Shown here piece by piece: positions 1 through 9,765 of a stretch of 56,227 nt of DNA (positions are counted from its first letter, which is position 1; the number at the start of each line of letters is the position of its first letter). The notes beneath the pieces were generated by a model. It saw only the letters and a program-made list of their open reading frames with translations, was not told the DNA's origin and did not search any database. Origin of the DNA: an uncultured Sphingomonadaceae bacterium (GTDB lineage Bacteria; Pseudomonadota; Alphaproteobacteria; Sphingomonadales; Sphingomonadaceae); NCBI GenBank assembly GCA_946479505.1, contig CAMLGC010000012.1, positions 1 through 56,227 of the forward strand, written 5' to 3'. Made by a program: the position numbers and the translations under genes.

Positions 1-126
1 CGCAATTTCCTTCAGGTGCGCGGCGGACGCGGCGCTGCCGTCGTCGAGCGCCGCGTTGAGCCCCCAGCCGACGATCAGGCCGAGCACCAGCCCGATGATG
101 ATGAACATGGTCAGCCGCTTGGCCAT
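1..126 (-). CDS. Dicarboxylate/amino acid:cation symporter, N-terminal fragment
   Basis: Only the first 42 codons lie in the window; the gene runs off the left edge. The visible peptide starts MAKRLTMFIIIGLVLGLIVG and continues WGLNAALDD, a short basic N-terminus followed by one strongly hydrophobic helix. This matches the start of the DAACS (GltP/DctA) family, inner-membrane carriers that co-import C4-dicarboxylates or acidic amino acids with cations. A GGGGAG ribosome-binding site sits just upstream of the ATG. The gene is divergent from the M24 peptidase. The family call rests on the first helix alone, and the substrate cannot be told. Confidence 0.6.
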   Translation of the reverse strand, partial: MAKRLTMFIIIGLVLGLIVGWGLNAALDDGSAASAAHLKEIA

Positions 127-215
127 TCCCGCTCCCCTTGATGCGTGTCGCGCGCAACCAAGGGGATTGCGCCCCCCGGGTCAAGCGCCGCATGGGGGGC
201 GCAAAGGAGAAGAGG

Positions 216-1478
216 ATGCGAATGCTGTCGATCGGGCGCCGCGGGCTGCTGGGAATGGGTGCGCTGGTGCCGCTGCTGGGCATGCCGGCCATCCTCGGCG
301 CCGCCGAGCCCGATCTCTCGGAGCTCCACGACATCACCACCGACGCGCAGCCGATCGACGCGGCCGAGCGCGCCCGCCGCCTCACCCGTGCACAGGCGCT
401 GATGAAGGCGAACGGCATCGGATCGGTGGTGATCGAGCCGGGCTCGTCGATGGTCTATTTCACCGGCGTCGAATGGTGGCGCAGCGAACGCCTCACCGCC
501 GCGATCCTGCCGGTCGAGGGCGAGGTGTGCATCGTCACGCCCTTCTTCGAGGAACCCTCGGTTCACGAAACACTGGCCGTCCTCGCCGAAATCCGCGTGT
601 GGCAGGAAGACGAGAACCCGCTCGCAATCGTCGCCGGGTTCCTGCGCGACAAGAAGCTCGCCGCCCAGCCGATTGGCATCGAGGAAAGCGTCCGCTTCTT
701 CGCCTTCGACGGGCTGCGCAAGCTGCTCCCCGACACCAAACTCGTCTCCGCCAACTCCGTCGTGCGCGGCTGCCGGATGGTGAAGACCGCGGCCGAGCGC
801 GCGCTGATGCAGACCGCGACCGAGGTCACCATTGCCGCATATCGCTGGCTCTACCCGCGCGTCGAGAAGGGCATGCGCCAGCAGGACGTCTCCGCGCTGA
901 TGAGCGCCGCCACCCGCAAACTCGGCGGCAGCCCCGAATTCTCGATGTGCCTGATCGGCGAATCGGCCGCCTATCCGCATGGCTCGAAGCAGCCGCAGAC
1001 GGTCGTGCCCGGCGAGATCGTGCTGATGGACTGCGGCTGCACCGTCCACGGCTACCAGTCCGACGTGTCGCGCACCTGGGTCCACGGCGGCAACGCGAGC
1101 GCGGAGCAGCGCAAGGTCTGGAACGAGGTCGCCCGCGGTCAGCAGATCGCCTTCGCCGCCGCCAGGCTCGGTGTTCCCGCCGGCAGCGTCGACGACGCAG
1201 TCCGCCGCTATTACGAAACCCTCGGCTACGGCCCCGGCTACAAGCTCCCCGGCCTCTCGCACCGCACCGGCCACGGCATCGGCCTCGACGGCCACGAACC
1301 CGTCAACCTTGTCCGCGGCGAAACGACCAAGCTGGCGCCGGGCATGTGTTTCTCCGACGAGCCGGGCATCTACATCCCCGGCAAATTCGGCGTCCGCCTC
1401 GAGGATTGCTTCCACATGACCGAAGCCGGCCCGAAATGGTTCAGCCATCCGCCGGAATCGATCGATCGGCCGGTGTGA
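216..1478 (+). CDS. Exported M24-family metallopeptidase (Xaa-Pro aminopeptidase-like)
   Basis: A 420-residue protein with a two-domain creatinase/aminopeptidase-P layout. The C-terminal pita-bread domain keeps all five metal ligands expected for M24 peptidases: Asp272 and Asp283 (in a DCG...GYQSDVSRT stretch), His353 (GHGIG), Glu382 (DEPGIY) and Glu396 (RLED). Such enzymes remove the N-terminal residue before proline, using two metal ions. I chose the ATG preceded by AAAGGAGAAGAGG, because it places a twin-arginine-like leader (GRRGLLGMG, then a hydrophobic run) at the N-terminus. An upstream in-frame ATG would add 26 poorly supported residues. Export by Tat or Sec is inferred. Substrate specificity is not shown. 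Confidence 0.85.
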   Translation: MRMLSIGRRGLLGMGALVPLLGMPAILGAAEPDLSELHDITTDAQPIDAAERARRLTRAQALMKANGIGSVVIEPGSSMVYFTGVEWWRSERLTAAILPVEGEVCIVTPFFEEPSVHETLAVLAEIRVWQEDENPLAIVAGFLRDKKLAAQPIGIEESVRFFAFDGLRKLLPDTKLVSANSVVRGCRMVKTAAERALMQTATEVTIAAYRWLYPRVEKGMRQQDVSALMSAATRKLGGSPEFSMCLIGESAAYPHGSKQPQTVVPGEIVLMDCGCTVHGYQSDVSRTWVHGGNASAEQRKVWNEVARGQQIAFAAARLGVPAGSVDDAVRRYYETLGYGPGYKLPGLSHRTGHGIGLDGHEPVNLVRGETTKLAPGMCFSDEPGIYIPGKFGVRLEDCFHMTEAGPKWFSHPPESIDRPV

Positions 1479-1490
1479 TCTCTCTATTTC

Positions 1491-1559
1491 CTTCCCCGGC
1501 GCAGGCCGGGGTCCAGTATCCGGCGGCTCGCAACTGGACCCCGGCCTGCGCCGGGGAAG
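1491..1559. repeat. Dispersed palindromic repeat, copy A (27-bp perfect arms)
   Basis: Two perfect 27-base inverted arms (1491-1517 and 1533-1559) surround a 15-base loop. The core reads CCCCGGC..AGGCCGGGGTCCAGT. It lies between the M24 peptidase and alaS. A close relative with the same loop length sits on the other side of alaS, at 4281-4343. The RNA could form a very stable hairpin and may act as a terminator or mRNA stabiliser; that role is inferred. Confidence 0.85.
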
Positions 1560-1603
1560 TGGCCCGCTTGTGAGTCCTTCAACCCTCGCCTAGATGCGCA
1601 GCC

Positions 1604-4270
1604 ATGACCTCGACCAACGACATCCGCCGCTCGTTCCTCGATTATTTCGCGAGCGCCGGCCACGCCAAGGTGCCCTCGGCGCCGCTCGTGCCGCAGAACG
1701 ATCCGACGCTGATGTTCGTCAACGCGGGCATGGTGCCGTTCAAGAACGTCTTCACCGGCCTCGAGACGCGCCCCTATTCGACCGCCACCTCCTCTCAGAA
1801 ATGCGTCCGCGCGGGCGGCAAGCACAACGATCTCGACAATGTCGGCTACACCGCGCGCCATCACACCTTCTTCGAGATGCTCGGAAATTTCGCATTCGGC
1901 GCCTATTTCAAGGAACAGGCGATCACGCATGCCTGGACGCTGCTGACCAAGGAATGGGGCCTGAGCCCCGAGAAGCTGACCGCGACGGTCTATCACACCG
2001 ACGATCAGGCGTTCGACCTCTGGAGGAAGATTTCGGGCCTTCCCGAGCACCGCATCATCCGCATCCCTACCAAGGACAATTTCTGGGCGATGGGCGAGAA
2101 CGGCCCGTGCGGCCCGTGTTCGGAGGTGTTCTACGACCACGGCGAGCACATTCCCGGCGGCCCCCCGGGATCGCCGGACGAGGACGGCGACCGGTTCGTC
2201 GAGATCTGGAACCTCGTCTTCATGCAGTACGAGCAGGAGGCGAACGAGATCGTCGGCGATCTGCCCAGCCCATCGATCGACACCGGCATGGGGCTGGAGC
2301 GCATCGCCGCGGTGATGCAGGGCGTCCACGACAATTACGACACCGACATCTTCACGGCGCTGATCGCCGAATCGGGTGCGCTCACCCACACCGCAACAAC
2401 CGGCGCCAACCAGGCGAGCCACCGCGTCATCGCCGATCACCTGCGCTGCTCGGGCTTCCTCGTGGCGGACGGCGTGCTGCCGGCGAACGAGGGCAGGGGC
2501 TATGTCCTGCGCCGCATCATGCGCCGCGCGATGCGCCACGCGCACCTCTTGGGCGCCAAGGAGCCGCTGATGCACCGGCTGGTGCCCGCGCTCGTCGCCG
2601 AGATGGGCGGCGCGTATCCCGAGCTCGTCCGCGCGCAGCCGCTGATCGAAACGACGCTCGCGCAGGAGGAAACGCGCTTTCGCCAGACGCTCGACAAGGG
2701 GCTGCGGCTGCTCGACGAGGCGACCGCGGGAATGAGCCCCGGCGAGACGCTCCCCGGCGAGACCGCGTTCAAACTCTACGACACCTACGGCTTCCCCTAC
2801 GATCTCACCGAGGACGCGCTGCGCGCGCAATCGTTCGGCGTGGATCGCGAAGGCTTCGACCTGGCGATGGCCGAGCAGCGCCGCGCCGCGCGCGCCGCGT
2901 GGAAGGGCTCGGGCGACAAGGTGTCCGACGAGCTCTGGTTCGATCTCGCCGAGGAAAAGGGCGGCACCGAGTTCGTCGGCTACACCTCCGAGCAGGGTGA
3001 GGGCGAGGTGGTCGCGATCGTCAAGGACGGCGCGCGCGTGGAACGAGCCGCCGAAGGTGACACGGTCGATATCGTCACCAACCAGACGCCCTTCTACGGC
3101 GAGAGCGGCGGCCAGGTCGGCGACGCTGGAACGCTGAGCAACGACAAGGGTCTCGAAGCGGTCGTCGCCGACACGCAGAAGCATCTCGGCCGCATCTGGG
3201 CGCACCGCGCAACGATCCGCGCGGGCGAGATCGCGGTCGGCGACACGATCCGGATGGAGGTCGATTCCGCGCGCCGGGCGGCGATCCGCGCCAACCATTC
3301 GGCGACGCACCTGCTCCATGCGGCGCTGCGCGAGCGGTTGGGCGGCCATGTCGCGCAGAAGGGCAGCCTCGTCGCGCCCGATCGTCTGCGCTTCGATTTC
3401 TCCCAGCCGACCGCGGTTGAGGCCGCGTCGCTCGCGGACATCGAGGGCGATGTGAACGCCTATATCCGTCAGAACGATCGCGTCGACACGCGACTGATGA
3501 CCCCCGACGAGGCGATCGCCGAGGGCGCGATGGCGCTGTTCGGCGAAAAATATGGCGACGAGGTCCGCGTCGTTTCGATGGGCCGCACCGGCGGCGACAA
3601 TGCGGCCGTATACAGCCTCGAACTGTGCGGCGGCACGCACGTCGTGGCCACAGGCGATATCGGCCTGTTCAAGGTGGTGAGCGAGGGCGCGGTTTCTTCG
3701 GGCGTCCGCCGCATCGAGGCGCTCACCGGCGAGGCCGCGCGGCGCTGGTTCACCGAGCGCGACGAGAAGCTGCGCGAAGCCGCAGCCGCGCTCAAGGCGT
3801 CGCCCGACGAAGTGCCCGCACGCGTCGTCGCGCTGGTGGAGGAACGCAGGCGCCTCGAACGCGAGCTTGCCGAGGCGAAGAAGGCACTCGCGCTGGGCGG
3901 CGGTACGGCCGAAGCGGCCGGCCCCGAGCAGGTCGGCGGGGCGGGCTTCCTCGCGCAGGTTGTCGAGGGGCTCGATCCCAGGGGGCTGCGCGGCGCGGTC
4001 GACGAGATGAAGGCGCGGGTCGGGTCGGGCGTGGCGATGCTCGTCGCGGTCAATGACGGCCGCGCGTCGGTCGCCGTTGGCGTCACCGACGACCTCGCGG
4101 GCAAGCGCAACGCGGTCGATCTCGTCCAGCGCGCGGTTGCGGCGCTCGGCGGCAAGGGCGGCGGCGGGCGCCCCGACATGGCGCAGGGCGGCGGACCGGA
4201 TGGCGACAAGGCGAACGACGCGCTCGCCGCGGTGCGTGCCGTTTTGGAGGAAAATGCGCTGACGGCATAA
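1604..4270 (+). CDS. alaS: Alanine--tRNA ligase
   Basis: An 888-residue cytoplasmic class II aminoacyl-tRNA synthetase that charges tRNA-Ala. The order is the normal one: N-terminal catalytic core (starts [31 protein letters not shown] region), tRNA-recognition domain, editing domain, and a C-terminal DHHA1-type domain rich in Gly and Ala. The editing zinc site is intact, with His565 and His569 (HSATH) and Cys675 and His679 (CGGTH). The length matches the bacterial family. It appears to be a single-gene unit, with palindromic repeats in both flanking spacers. Confidence 0.98.
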   Translation: MTSTNDIRRSFLDYFASAGHAKVPSAPLVPQNDPTLMFVNAGMVPFKNVFTGLETRPYSTATSSQKCVRAGGKHNDLDNVGYTARHHTFFEMLGNFAFGAYFKEQAITHAWTLLTKEWGLSPEKLTATVYHTDDQAFDLWRKISGLPEHRIIRIPTKDNFWAMGENGPCGPCSEVFYDHGEHIPGGPPGSPDEDGDRFVEIWNLVFMQYEQEANEIVGDLPSPSIDTGMGLERIAAVMQGVHDNYDTDIFTALIAESGALTHTATTGANQASHRVIADHLRCSGFLVADGVLPANEGRGYVLRRIMRRAMRHAHLLGAKEPLMHRLVPALVAEMGGAYPELVRAQPLIETTLAQEETRFRQTLDKGLRLLDEATAGMSPGETLPGETAFKLYDTYGFPYDLTEDALRAQSFGVDREGFDLAMAEQRRAARAAWKGSGDKVSDELWFDLAEEKGGTEFVGYTSEQGEGEVVAIVKDGARVERAAEGDTVDIVTNQTPFYGESGGQVGDAGTLSNDKGLEAVVADTQKHLGRIWAHRATIRAGEIAVGDTIRMEVDSARRAAIRANHSATHLLHAALRERLGGHVAQKGSLVAPDRLRFDFSQPTAVEAASLADIEGDVNAYIRQNDRVDTRLMTPDEAIAEGAMALFGEKYGDEVRVVSMGRTGGDNAAVYSLELCGGTHVVATGDIGLFKVVSEGAVSSGVRRIEALTGEAARRWFTERDEKLREAAAALKASPDEVPARVVALVEERRRLERELAEAKKALALGGGTAEAAGPEQVGGAGFLAQVVEGLDPRGLRGAVDEMKARVGSGVAMLVAVNDGRASVAVGVTDDLAGKRNAVDLVQRAVAALGGKGGGGRPDMAQGGGPDGDKANDALAAVRAVLEENALTA

Positions 4271-4280
4271 TCACTTTCCT

Positions 4281-4343
4281 CCCCGGCGAAGGCCGGGGTC
4301 CAGTTACCAACGGTTCGATACTGGACCCCGGCCTTCGCCGGGG
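4281..4343. repeat. Dispersed palindromic repeat, copy B (24-bp perfect arms)
   Basis: Perfect 24-base arms (4281-4304 and 4320-4343) with a 15-base loop. The sequence is of the same family as the repeat upstream of alaS, differing mainly at the centre of each arm (GAAGGCC instead of GCAGGCC). It begins ten bases after the alaS stop codon, in the spacer where alaS and the efflux operon converge, so it could end both transcripts. That role is inferred. Confidence 0.85.
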
Positions 4344-4382
4344 AAGCGCGTTTATTTAGAGCAAGCTGCCATCGATTTGATT

Positions 4383-4475
4383 CGTCACTGCGAGGAGCGA
4401 AGCGACGCGGCAGTCCAGAGCGCAGGCGCTTCGCTGGATTGCTTCCCCCGGCACAAGGCCGGGGTCGCAATGACG
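4383..4475. repeat. Second-type dispersed repeat with imperfect inverted ends
   Basis: The left end CGTCACTGCGA and right end TCGCAATGACG are inverted copies with one mismatch. Between them lie the GAGCGAAGCGA and TGGATTGCTTC words that recur in alphaproteobacterial intergenic repeats, plus an inner CCCCGGC...GGCCGGGG stem. It sits beside copy B, so this convergent spacer is almost entirely repeat DNA. No coding potential was seen. Confidence 0.7.
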
Positions 4476-4494
4476 AGGATGGGTTGATCCAAAC

Positions 4495-5967
4495 TCATCG
4501 CGCTCTGGCGGCGGTCTCCACCGCCGGCCCGGTCCACCCGCCGGCGGTCGCCACGTAGAGCCGCGCGACGTTGAGATACTGTCGCGCCTCGGCCTCGACC
4601 ATCGCCGACCGCGCGCGCTGATAGAGCCGCTCGCTGTCGAGAATTTGGAGCAGCCCCGTGTTCCCCACCTCGAAGCTGCGCCGCGACAAATGCAGCGAGC
4701 GCTGCGCGACGTCGATCGATTCACGCTGGTTGGCGACCGATCGCGCGTCGCTCTGGAGCGCCTGGAGCAGGTCCGCGACCTGCCCGAACGCCTCCAGCAC
4801 CGTCTGCTGATACTGCGCCTGCGCCGCCTTCGCGCGATCGACCGATGCCCGCTTCTCGGCGCTCAGCGTGCCGCCGTGGAAGATCGGTGCGGTGAGCCCT
4901 GCGAAGATGTCGAAGCCGCGGAACGCGCTGCTAAGGAGATCGCCGAGACCCGGCGAACCCTGCGTCACCGTCGCGCCCAGCGTGATGTCGGGATAGAGCC
5001 GCGCGGTCGCGACACCGATCGCGGCGGTCGCGGCGTGAAGCTCGGCCTCGGCCTGGAGAATATCAGGCCGCTTGTGGACGAGCTCGGAGGGGAGCGTCAC
5101 CGGCACCTGCTCGGGCAGCGCGAAATCGTCGAGATTGAACTCGGTCGGTCCTAATTGAGCGGGCGCCACGCCGATCAGGATCGCAAGCAGATGGCGCGCC
5201 TCGGCGAGCTGCTGGCCGAGCTGCGGGATGTCGCTGCGATCGGCTTCTAACTGACTCTTGGCGTTGAGCACCTCGACCAGCGTGCCTTCGCCCGCCTCGC
5301 GGCGCTTGACCGTAAGATCGACGTTGCGCTGGTCCTCGGCGAGCAGCGCGTCGGCGGTCGCGATCCGATCGCGGATCGCCGCGATGGTGAGCACCTGACT
5401 GACCACACGCCCGGCGACTGTGAGGTGCGCGGCCTCCGCCTGCCGCTGCTGTGCCTCGGCCTGCGCGGCGGCCTGCTCGACGGCCCGTTTCTTCCCGCCG
5501 AACAGGTCGAGGTCGTACGAGACGCCGCCGCCCACCGAATAAAGCGTGAATTCGGGATTGCCGCCGGGATTTTCGAAACCGAACGCGGCGAGATTGGGCT
5601 GCTCGTGCTCGACGCGCGCATCGGCATCGACCTGCGGCAGCCGCCCACCCGCAGCCGCGTTGACCTCCTCGAGCGCCGCCGCCAGCGTCGCGTTGCTCGC
5701 CGCTAGGCTGTAGTTGTTCGCAATCGCGCGATTGACGAGCGCGTCGAGGTCGGGCGAGCCGAACGCGGTCCACCAGCGCAGCGCCGGCCCCTGACCGGGA
5801 TTAGCGACGGGGCCGGGCGCGGGCGTCGCCAGCGGATCCGACGGCGAGCGATAGACCGTCGCAGAGGGGCTCGCCGGCCGCTCGAAATCGGGACCGACGG
5901 TGCAACCGGCGAGAATCGAACCGGCGGCGAGCGCGGCGAGGAGGGAACGGGGACGTTGTCGAATCAT
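4495..5967 (-). CDS. Outer-membrane efflux lipoprotein (NodT/OprM-type channel)
   Basis: A 490-residue TolC-like outer-membrane factor, the exit duct of a tripartite efflux pump. It begins with a lipoprotein signal peptide ending in the lipobox LAGC, followed by TVGPDFERP, a typical mature start for NodT-family proteins. Two long Ala/Gln/Glu-rich coiled-coil repeats follow, matching the paired OEP domains (AAAQAEAQQRQAEAAHLTVAG and the later copy near SVDRAKAAQAQYQQTVLEAF, shown in part). The gene is last in a three-gene operon and starts four bases after the EmrB-type transporter stop. The pump's substrate is unknown. Confidence 0.9.
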   Translation of the reverse strand: MIRQRPRSLLAALAAGSILAGCTVGPDFERPASPSATVYRSPSDPLATPAPGPVANPGQGPALRWWTAFGSPDLDALVNRAIANNYSLAASNATLAAALEEVNAAAGGRLPQVDADARVEHEQPNLAAFGFENPGGNPEFTLYSVGGGVSYDLDLFGGKKRAVEQAAAQAEAQQRQAEAAHLTVAGRVVSQVLTIAAIRDRIATADALLAEDQRNVDLTVKRREAGEGTLVEVLNAKSQLEADRSDIPQLGQQLAEARHLLAILIGVAPAQLGPTEFNLDDFALPEQVPVTLPSELVHKRPDILQAEAELHAATAAIGVATARLYPDITLGATVTQGSPGLGDLLSSAFRGFDIFAGLTAPIFHGGTLSAEKRASVDRAKAAQAQYQQTVLEAFGQVADLLQALQSDARSVANQRESIDVAQRSLHLSRRSFEVGNTGLLQILDSERLYQRARSAMVEAEARQYLNVARLYVATAGGWTGPAVETAARAR

Positions 5968-5971
5968 CGTG

Positions 5972-7504
5972 TCAGTCCATGTGCATGGCGGGCTGCTGAG
6001 CGCCCGATTTCTTGCGCGGCGGCTTCATGAAGAGGATCAGCGGCGAGATCAGGATGATGACGACGAACAGCGCGTAGAAGGCATCGATATAGGACACCAT
6101 CATAGCCTGCCGGGTCACCTCGCCGTTGATCCGGAGCAGGCTTTCGGCGGAGGAGAAATCGAGATTGGGCATCGTCCGGGCAATGGCCGGATTGTCCGGC
6201 CGCACGCCCTCGACGAGCCGCGAATGCACCGTCGCCGCGTTGCGAATGGTCATCGCCGAGAGCACCGAAATGCCGATTGACGAGCCGACGTTTCGGATCA
6301 GCGTGAACATCGCCGTGCCTTCATTGCGGTATTTGGGCGCGAGTGTCGCGAAGGCGATCGTCGAAAGCGGCACGAAGATGAGGCCGGTGCCGAGCCCCTG
6401 GATGAAACCCGAATGGATGACGAGGCTTTCGTCCATGCCGAGCGAGAAGCCCGCCATCATGTATGTCGACCATGCGACGAGCACCATGCCCAGCCCGATC
6501 AGGATGCGCGCATCGACGCGCTGGATGAGCTGGCCCACCACGATCATCGAAATCATCGTGCCCAGTCCTCGCGGGGCGGTGACCAGCCCGGTCAGCGTCA
6601 CCGGATAGCCCATCAGTCCTTCGAGCATCGGCGGCAGCAACGCGAGCACCGCGAAGATCAGCACGCCGAGGAAGAAACCGAAGATCGAGCCGAACAGGAA
6701 GTTCCTGTCCTTGAACAGCGCGAGATCGACGAACGGGCGTTTGGCCGTCACCGTGTGAACGACGAACAGATATGCGAACAGCACCGCGAGCGCGCATTCG
6801 ATCTTGATCTCGGGCGAGGAGAACCAATCCTGCTGCTGTCCCCGATCGAGCATCATCTGGAGCGAGCCGATCGCGAGCGCGAGCAGCGCAAAGCCCATGA
6901 AGTCGAGCCGCACACGCTCGGTGTTCCGCGTCTCGCCGAGAAACAGCGTGAGCCCGGCAAAGGCGAGCACACCGACGGGAAGGTTGATGTAGAACACCCA
7001 GCGCCAGGTGAGATGGTCGGTCAGCCAACCGCCGAGCGTCGGGCCGATGATCGGACCGAGAATCGCGCCCATCCCCCAGATCGCCATGGCGGGGCCGTGG
7101 CGCTCGGGCGGGTTGATGTCGAGCAGGATCGCCTGGCTCATCGGCACCAGCGCGGCGCCGAAAACGCCCTGGAGCAGGCGGAACCCGACGAGCTCGCCCA
7201 AGCTGGTCGCGATGCCGCACAGCCCCGAAGCGATCGTGAAGCCGATGATCGATATCTGCATCAGCCGCTTGCGCCCGATCCGCCCGGCAAGCCAGCCGGT
7301 GAGCGGCGTCATGATCGCGGCGGCGACGATGTACGAGGTGAGCACCCAGGTGATCTGGTCGGCCGAAGCCGAGACGCTACCCTGCATGTGCGGCAGCGCG
7401 ACATTGGCGATCGTCGCGTCGAGCGAGTTCATCACCGTCGCCGCCATCACCGATCCTGTGATGAACCGCCGCGTGGTCGCATCGGGGTAGGCGTCCTGCG
7501 TCAT
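5972..7504 (-). CDS. DHA2-family MFS drug efflux transporter (EmrB-type)
   Basis: A 510-residue inner-membrane protein of the 14-helix DHA2 drug:H+ antiporter group. The motif NSLDATIANVALPHMQG in the first helix and GWLAGRIGRKRLM between helices 2 and 3 are the family signatures. I started at the ATG giving MTQDAYPDATTRRF; a longer frame would overlap the upstream gene. It lies ten bases after the HlyD-type adaptor and four before the outer-membrane factor, so the three should be co-transcribed and form one pump spanning both membranes. The exported compound cannot be read from sequence. Confidence 0.93.
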   Translation of the reverse strand: MTQDAYPDATTRRFITGSVMAATVMNSLDATIANVALPHMQGSVSASADQITWVLTSYIVAAAIMTPLTGWLAGRIGRKRLMQISIIGFTIASGLCGIATSLGELVGFRLLQGVFGAALVPMSQAILLDINPPERHGPAMAIWGMGAILGPIIGPTLGGWLTDHLTWRWVFYINLPVGVLAFAGLTLFLGETRNTERVRLDFMGFALLALAIGSLQMMLDRGQQQDWFSSPEIKIECALAVLFAYLFVVHTVTAKRPFVDLALFKDRNFLFGSIFGFFLGVLIFAVLALLPPMLEGLMGYPVTLTGLVTAPRGLGTMISMIVVGQLIQRVDARILIGLGMVLVAWSTYMMAGFSLGMDESLVIHSGFIQGLGTGLIFVPLSTIAFATLAPKYRNEGTAMFTLIRNVGSSIGISVLSAMTIRNAATVHSRLVEGVRPDNPAIARTMPNLDFSSAESLLRINGEVTRQAMMVSYIDAFYALFVVIILISPLILFMKPPRKKSGAQQPAMHMD

Positions 7505-7514
7505 TGCGCGGTCG

Positions 7515-8702
7515 TTACTTCCTGGAAGGCGTGGTCGGCGGTACGTCGGGGCCGAACAGGCGGCGTTCATGGCCGGTGTCGATGGTCGCCTCGATGCTGA
7601 GCCCCGCCTGCAACGGCACGTCGACCGGCGGGCTGTCGATCGTGATCTCGACCGGCAGACGCTGGACGACCTTTACCCAGTTACCGGTCGCGTTCTCCGC
7701 CGGCAGCACGGAGAAGCTGTTGCCGGTGCCCGGGCTGAAGCTCGAAAGATGACCCTTGAGTTCGAGATCGGGGAAAGCATCGACCTCGATCGTCGCCGGC
7801 TGGCCCAGGCGCATATAGCGGAGCTGGTTTTCCTTGAAGTTCGCCTCGACCCAGATGCGGTTGCCGACGAGCGTAAAGACGGGCTCGCCCGCGGTGACAT
7901 AATCGCCGATCTGGAGCTGATCGACTTTGGTGACGACGCCGTCCTTCGACGCGCGCACCACAGTGTAATCCAGGTTGAGCTGGGCGCGTTCGAGCGCGGC
8001 CTGCGCTTGGGCGACTGCGGGTTGATCGCTCACGGCCGCGGAGACGCTCCCCGTCAGTTGGGCGGCGACGCTCTGGTTCTGCTGCTCGACCGTGCGGATC
8101 TGCGCGCGTGCATTCCGGGCAGCGAGCACCGCCTCATCGTATTGCGATTGCGATGAAATACCCTCCGCGAGCAGCTTTTTCTGGCGCGCGGCCTCGCGCT
8201 CCGCGAAACGCAATTTGTCCTGCGCAGCGGCGAGCTCGGCCTGCCCCTGGCGATAGTTGGCGCGCAGCGATGCGACGTCGGTCTTCGCACCCGAAAGGGC
8301 AGCGCGCGCCTCATCGACGGCGGTCTGATACGGCTCGGGATCGATCCGAAACAGAATGTCGCCCTTATGCACGTTCTGGTTGTTGCTCACCTCGACGGCG
8401 ATCACGCGCCCCGACACGTTCGGGCTGACCGAAACCTGGCCCGATTGCAGATAGGCGTTGTCCGTCGTCTCATAGCGGCCACCTTGCAGATAATAGGCAA
8501 GGCCGCCGGCAAGGAGGATCATCGGTCCCAGGATCAGCAGAAAGGTGCGCCAGCGCCGGCGCTGCGACGGGCGCTCGACGATCACCTCGTCCTCATTCTC
8601 GTCGACGATGAATTCGTCGCCGATCACATCGTGGCCTTCGATCTGCGGATCGTCTGCGCTGCGATGATTTTCATTGTCGAACGAGTGCGACATCTCTGTC
8701 AC
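7515..8702 (-). CDS. HlyD/EmrA-type periplasmic adaptor of efflux pump
   Basis: A 395-residue membrane-fusion protein. A long acidic cytoplasmic tail (about residues 1-45) precedes a single anchor helix (about 53-72), then a biotinyl-lipoyl half (VSPNVSGRVIAVEVSNNQ), a coiled-coil hairpin (about 110-210) and the second lipoyl half with a beta-barrel. It would bridge the MFS transporter and the outer-membrane factor encoded just downstream. Two starts are possible: a GTG with AGGGGGA eight bases upstream (used here) or an ATG three codons later. It is first in the operon and divergent from a LysR regulator. Confidence 0.92.
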   Translation of the reverse strand: MTEMSHSFDNENHRSADDPQIEGHDVIGDEFIVDENEDEVIVERPSQRRRWRTFLLILGPMILLAGGLAYYLQGGRYETTDNAYLQSGQVSVSPNVSGRVIAVEVSNNQNVHKGDILFRIDPEPYQTAVDEARAALSGAKTDVASLRANYRQGQAELAAAQDKLRFAEREAARQKKLLAEGISSQSQYDEAVLAARNARAQIRTVEQQNQSVAAQLTGSVSAAVSDQPAVAQAQAALERAQLNLDYTVVRASKDGVVTKVDQLQIGDYVTAGEPVFTLVGNRIWVEANFKENQLRYMRLGQPATIEVDAFPDLELKGHLSSFSPGTGNSFSVLPAENATGNWVKVVQRLPVEITIDSPPVDVPLQAGLSIEATIDTGHERRLFGPDVPPTTPSRK

Positions 8703-8835
8703 GGCGAGAATCCCCCTGCTTCAGGTTTGGAAAATGGTAATTGGACGGCAACAGCCGCGCGCGGGCGATGCTCATGTAGTGCAGCGCACAATTGATACTA
8801 ATGATTATTCGTCCCAAAGGGTATGAAGGTTTTGC
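8703..8835. promoter_or_regulatory. Divergent promoter region, efflux operon / LysR gene
   Basis: This 133-base spacer separates two divergent genes. Its right half (about 8785-8820) is markedly AT-rich for this genome (ATTGATACTAATGATTATTC), which fits overlapping promoters and a LysR-type binding site. LysR regulators usually bind such shared spacers, repressing themselves and switching the neighbour. No exact operator can be assigned by eye. Confidence 0.5.
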
Positions 8836-9765
8836 ATGAGCGATATCGATCTCAATCTGCTGCGCGTCTTCGACACGCTATTCGAGTTGGGCAACGTTAC
8901 CAAGGCGGGCGCGCGGCTGGGATTGACTCAATCGGCAGTGAGTCACGCGCTCGGACGATTGCGTCAGTCGGTCGGCGATCCGCTGTTCGTTCGCGCCCCC
9001 GGCGGCCTACAGCCGACGGCGCGCGCGATCGAAATCGCGCCGGGCGTGCGCGAAGGGCTGGCGCAATTCCGCACGGCACTGTCGCCGAGTGCATTCGACC
9101 CGACCACGGCGGAACGCCGTTTTGCGATCGCGGCAGGGTCCTATTTCTGCGCGCTGCTGATTCCGAAACTTCTCGCGCGCGCTCGCCGGAGCGCGCCGGG
9201 CGTGTCGTTCCGGGTGCAGCCGCTCGGGGGCGATTTGCTGGTCGATCTCGATGAGGGCACCGTCGATCTGGCGCTCGGCGCGTTCACCAAGGTACCCAAA
9301 CGCCTCCGGCTGGGCACGCTCTTTCACGAGGAGCTCGTGTGGATTGCCGCCGGAGCGAGCCCGCTGGTTGGGCGCCGGCTGCGTCAGGCGGAGATCGCGG
9401 AGCAGCCGCGAGTCGTGATCGCGACGGGCAAGGCATTCGAGACGCTGCGGCTGCTCACCTCCGAGGGGGGGCTCGAGCGCCGCACGATCACCGATACCGG
9501 CGACCCGCCGATCGAGGCCAGCAGCGAACCGCCCGTTTCGGTATATGACGTCATGACGGCGCTGGCGGTCGTGGGACGCACCGATTGCATCGCTCTCGTC
9601 CCCAAACGCTTCGCACAGCAGGACGGCGATCGTCACGGGGTCGCGATCCTCGATGTCGCAGACAGCGGCGACGGCGTCGATCTGACGATGCTGTGGCATA
9701 GCAAGTTCGAGGAGGATGCCGGCGTCCGCTGGCTGCGTGAGATCGTTGCCGACCTGATGAGATGA
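8836..9765 (+). CDS. LysR-family transcriptional regulator
   Basis: A 309-residue LTTR. The N-terminal winged helix-turn-helix is clear (LNLLRVFDTLFELGNVTKAG, then LTQSAVSHALGRLRQ, residues about 5-50), and an effector-binding periplasmic-protein-like domain fills the rest. The DNA-binding part resembles the NodD/NahR-like branch (SDIDLNLLRVFD start). It is divergent from the efflux operon, so the simplest reading is that it controls that pump in response to a small aromatic or toxic ligand. This is inferred from position only. Confidence 0.9.
   Translation: MSDIDLNLLRVFDTLFELGNVTKAGARLGLTQSAVSHALGRLRQSVGDPLFVRAPGGLQPTARAIEIAPGVREGLAQFRTALSPSAFDPTTAERRFAIAAGSYFCALLIPKLLARARRSAPGVSFRVQPLGGDLLVDLDEGTVDLALGAFTKVPKRLRLGTLFHEELVWIAAGASPLVGRRLRQAEIAEQPRVVIATGKAFETLRLLTSEGGLERRTITDTGDPPIEASSEPPVSVYDVMTALAVVGRTDCIALVPKRFAQQDGDRHGVAILDVADSGDGVDLTMLWHSKFEEDAGVRWLREIVADLMR

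Noticed and set aside
111..1448. Long minus-strand frame opposite the M24 peptidase
   Set aside because: It mirrors the real gene in high-GC DNA, has biased composition and no recognisable motif.
1484..3640. 718-codon minus-strand frame opposite alaS
   Set aside because: alaS is certain on the plus strand. The opposite frame is rich in Arg, Ala, Asp and His with no domains, as expected of an antisense shadow.
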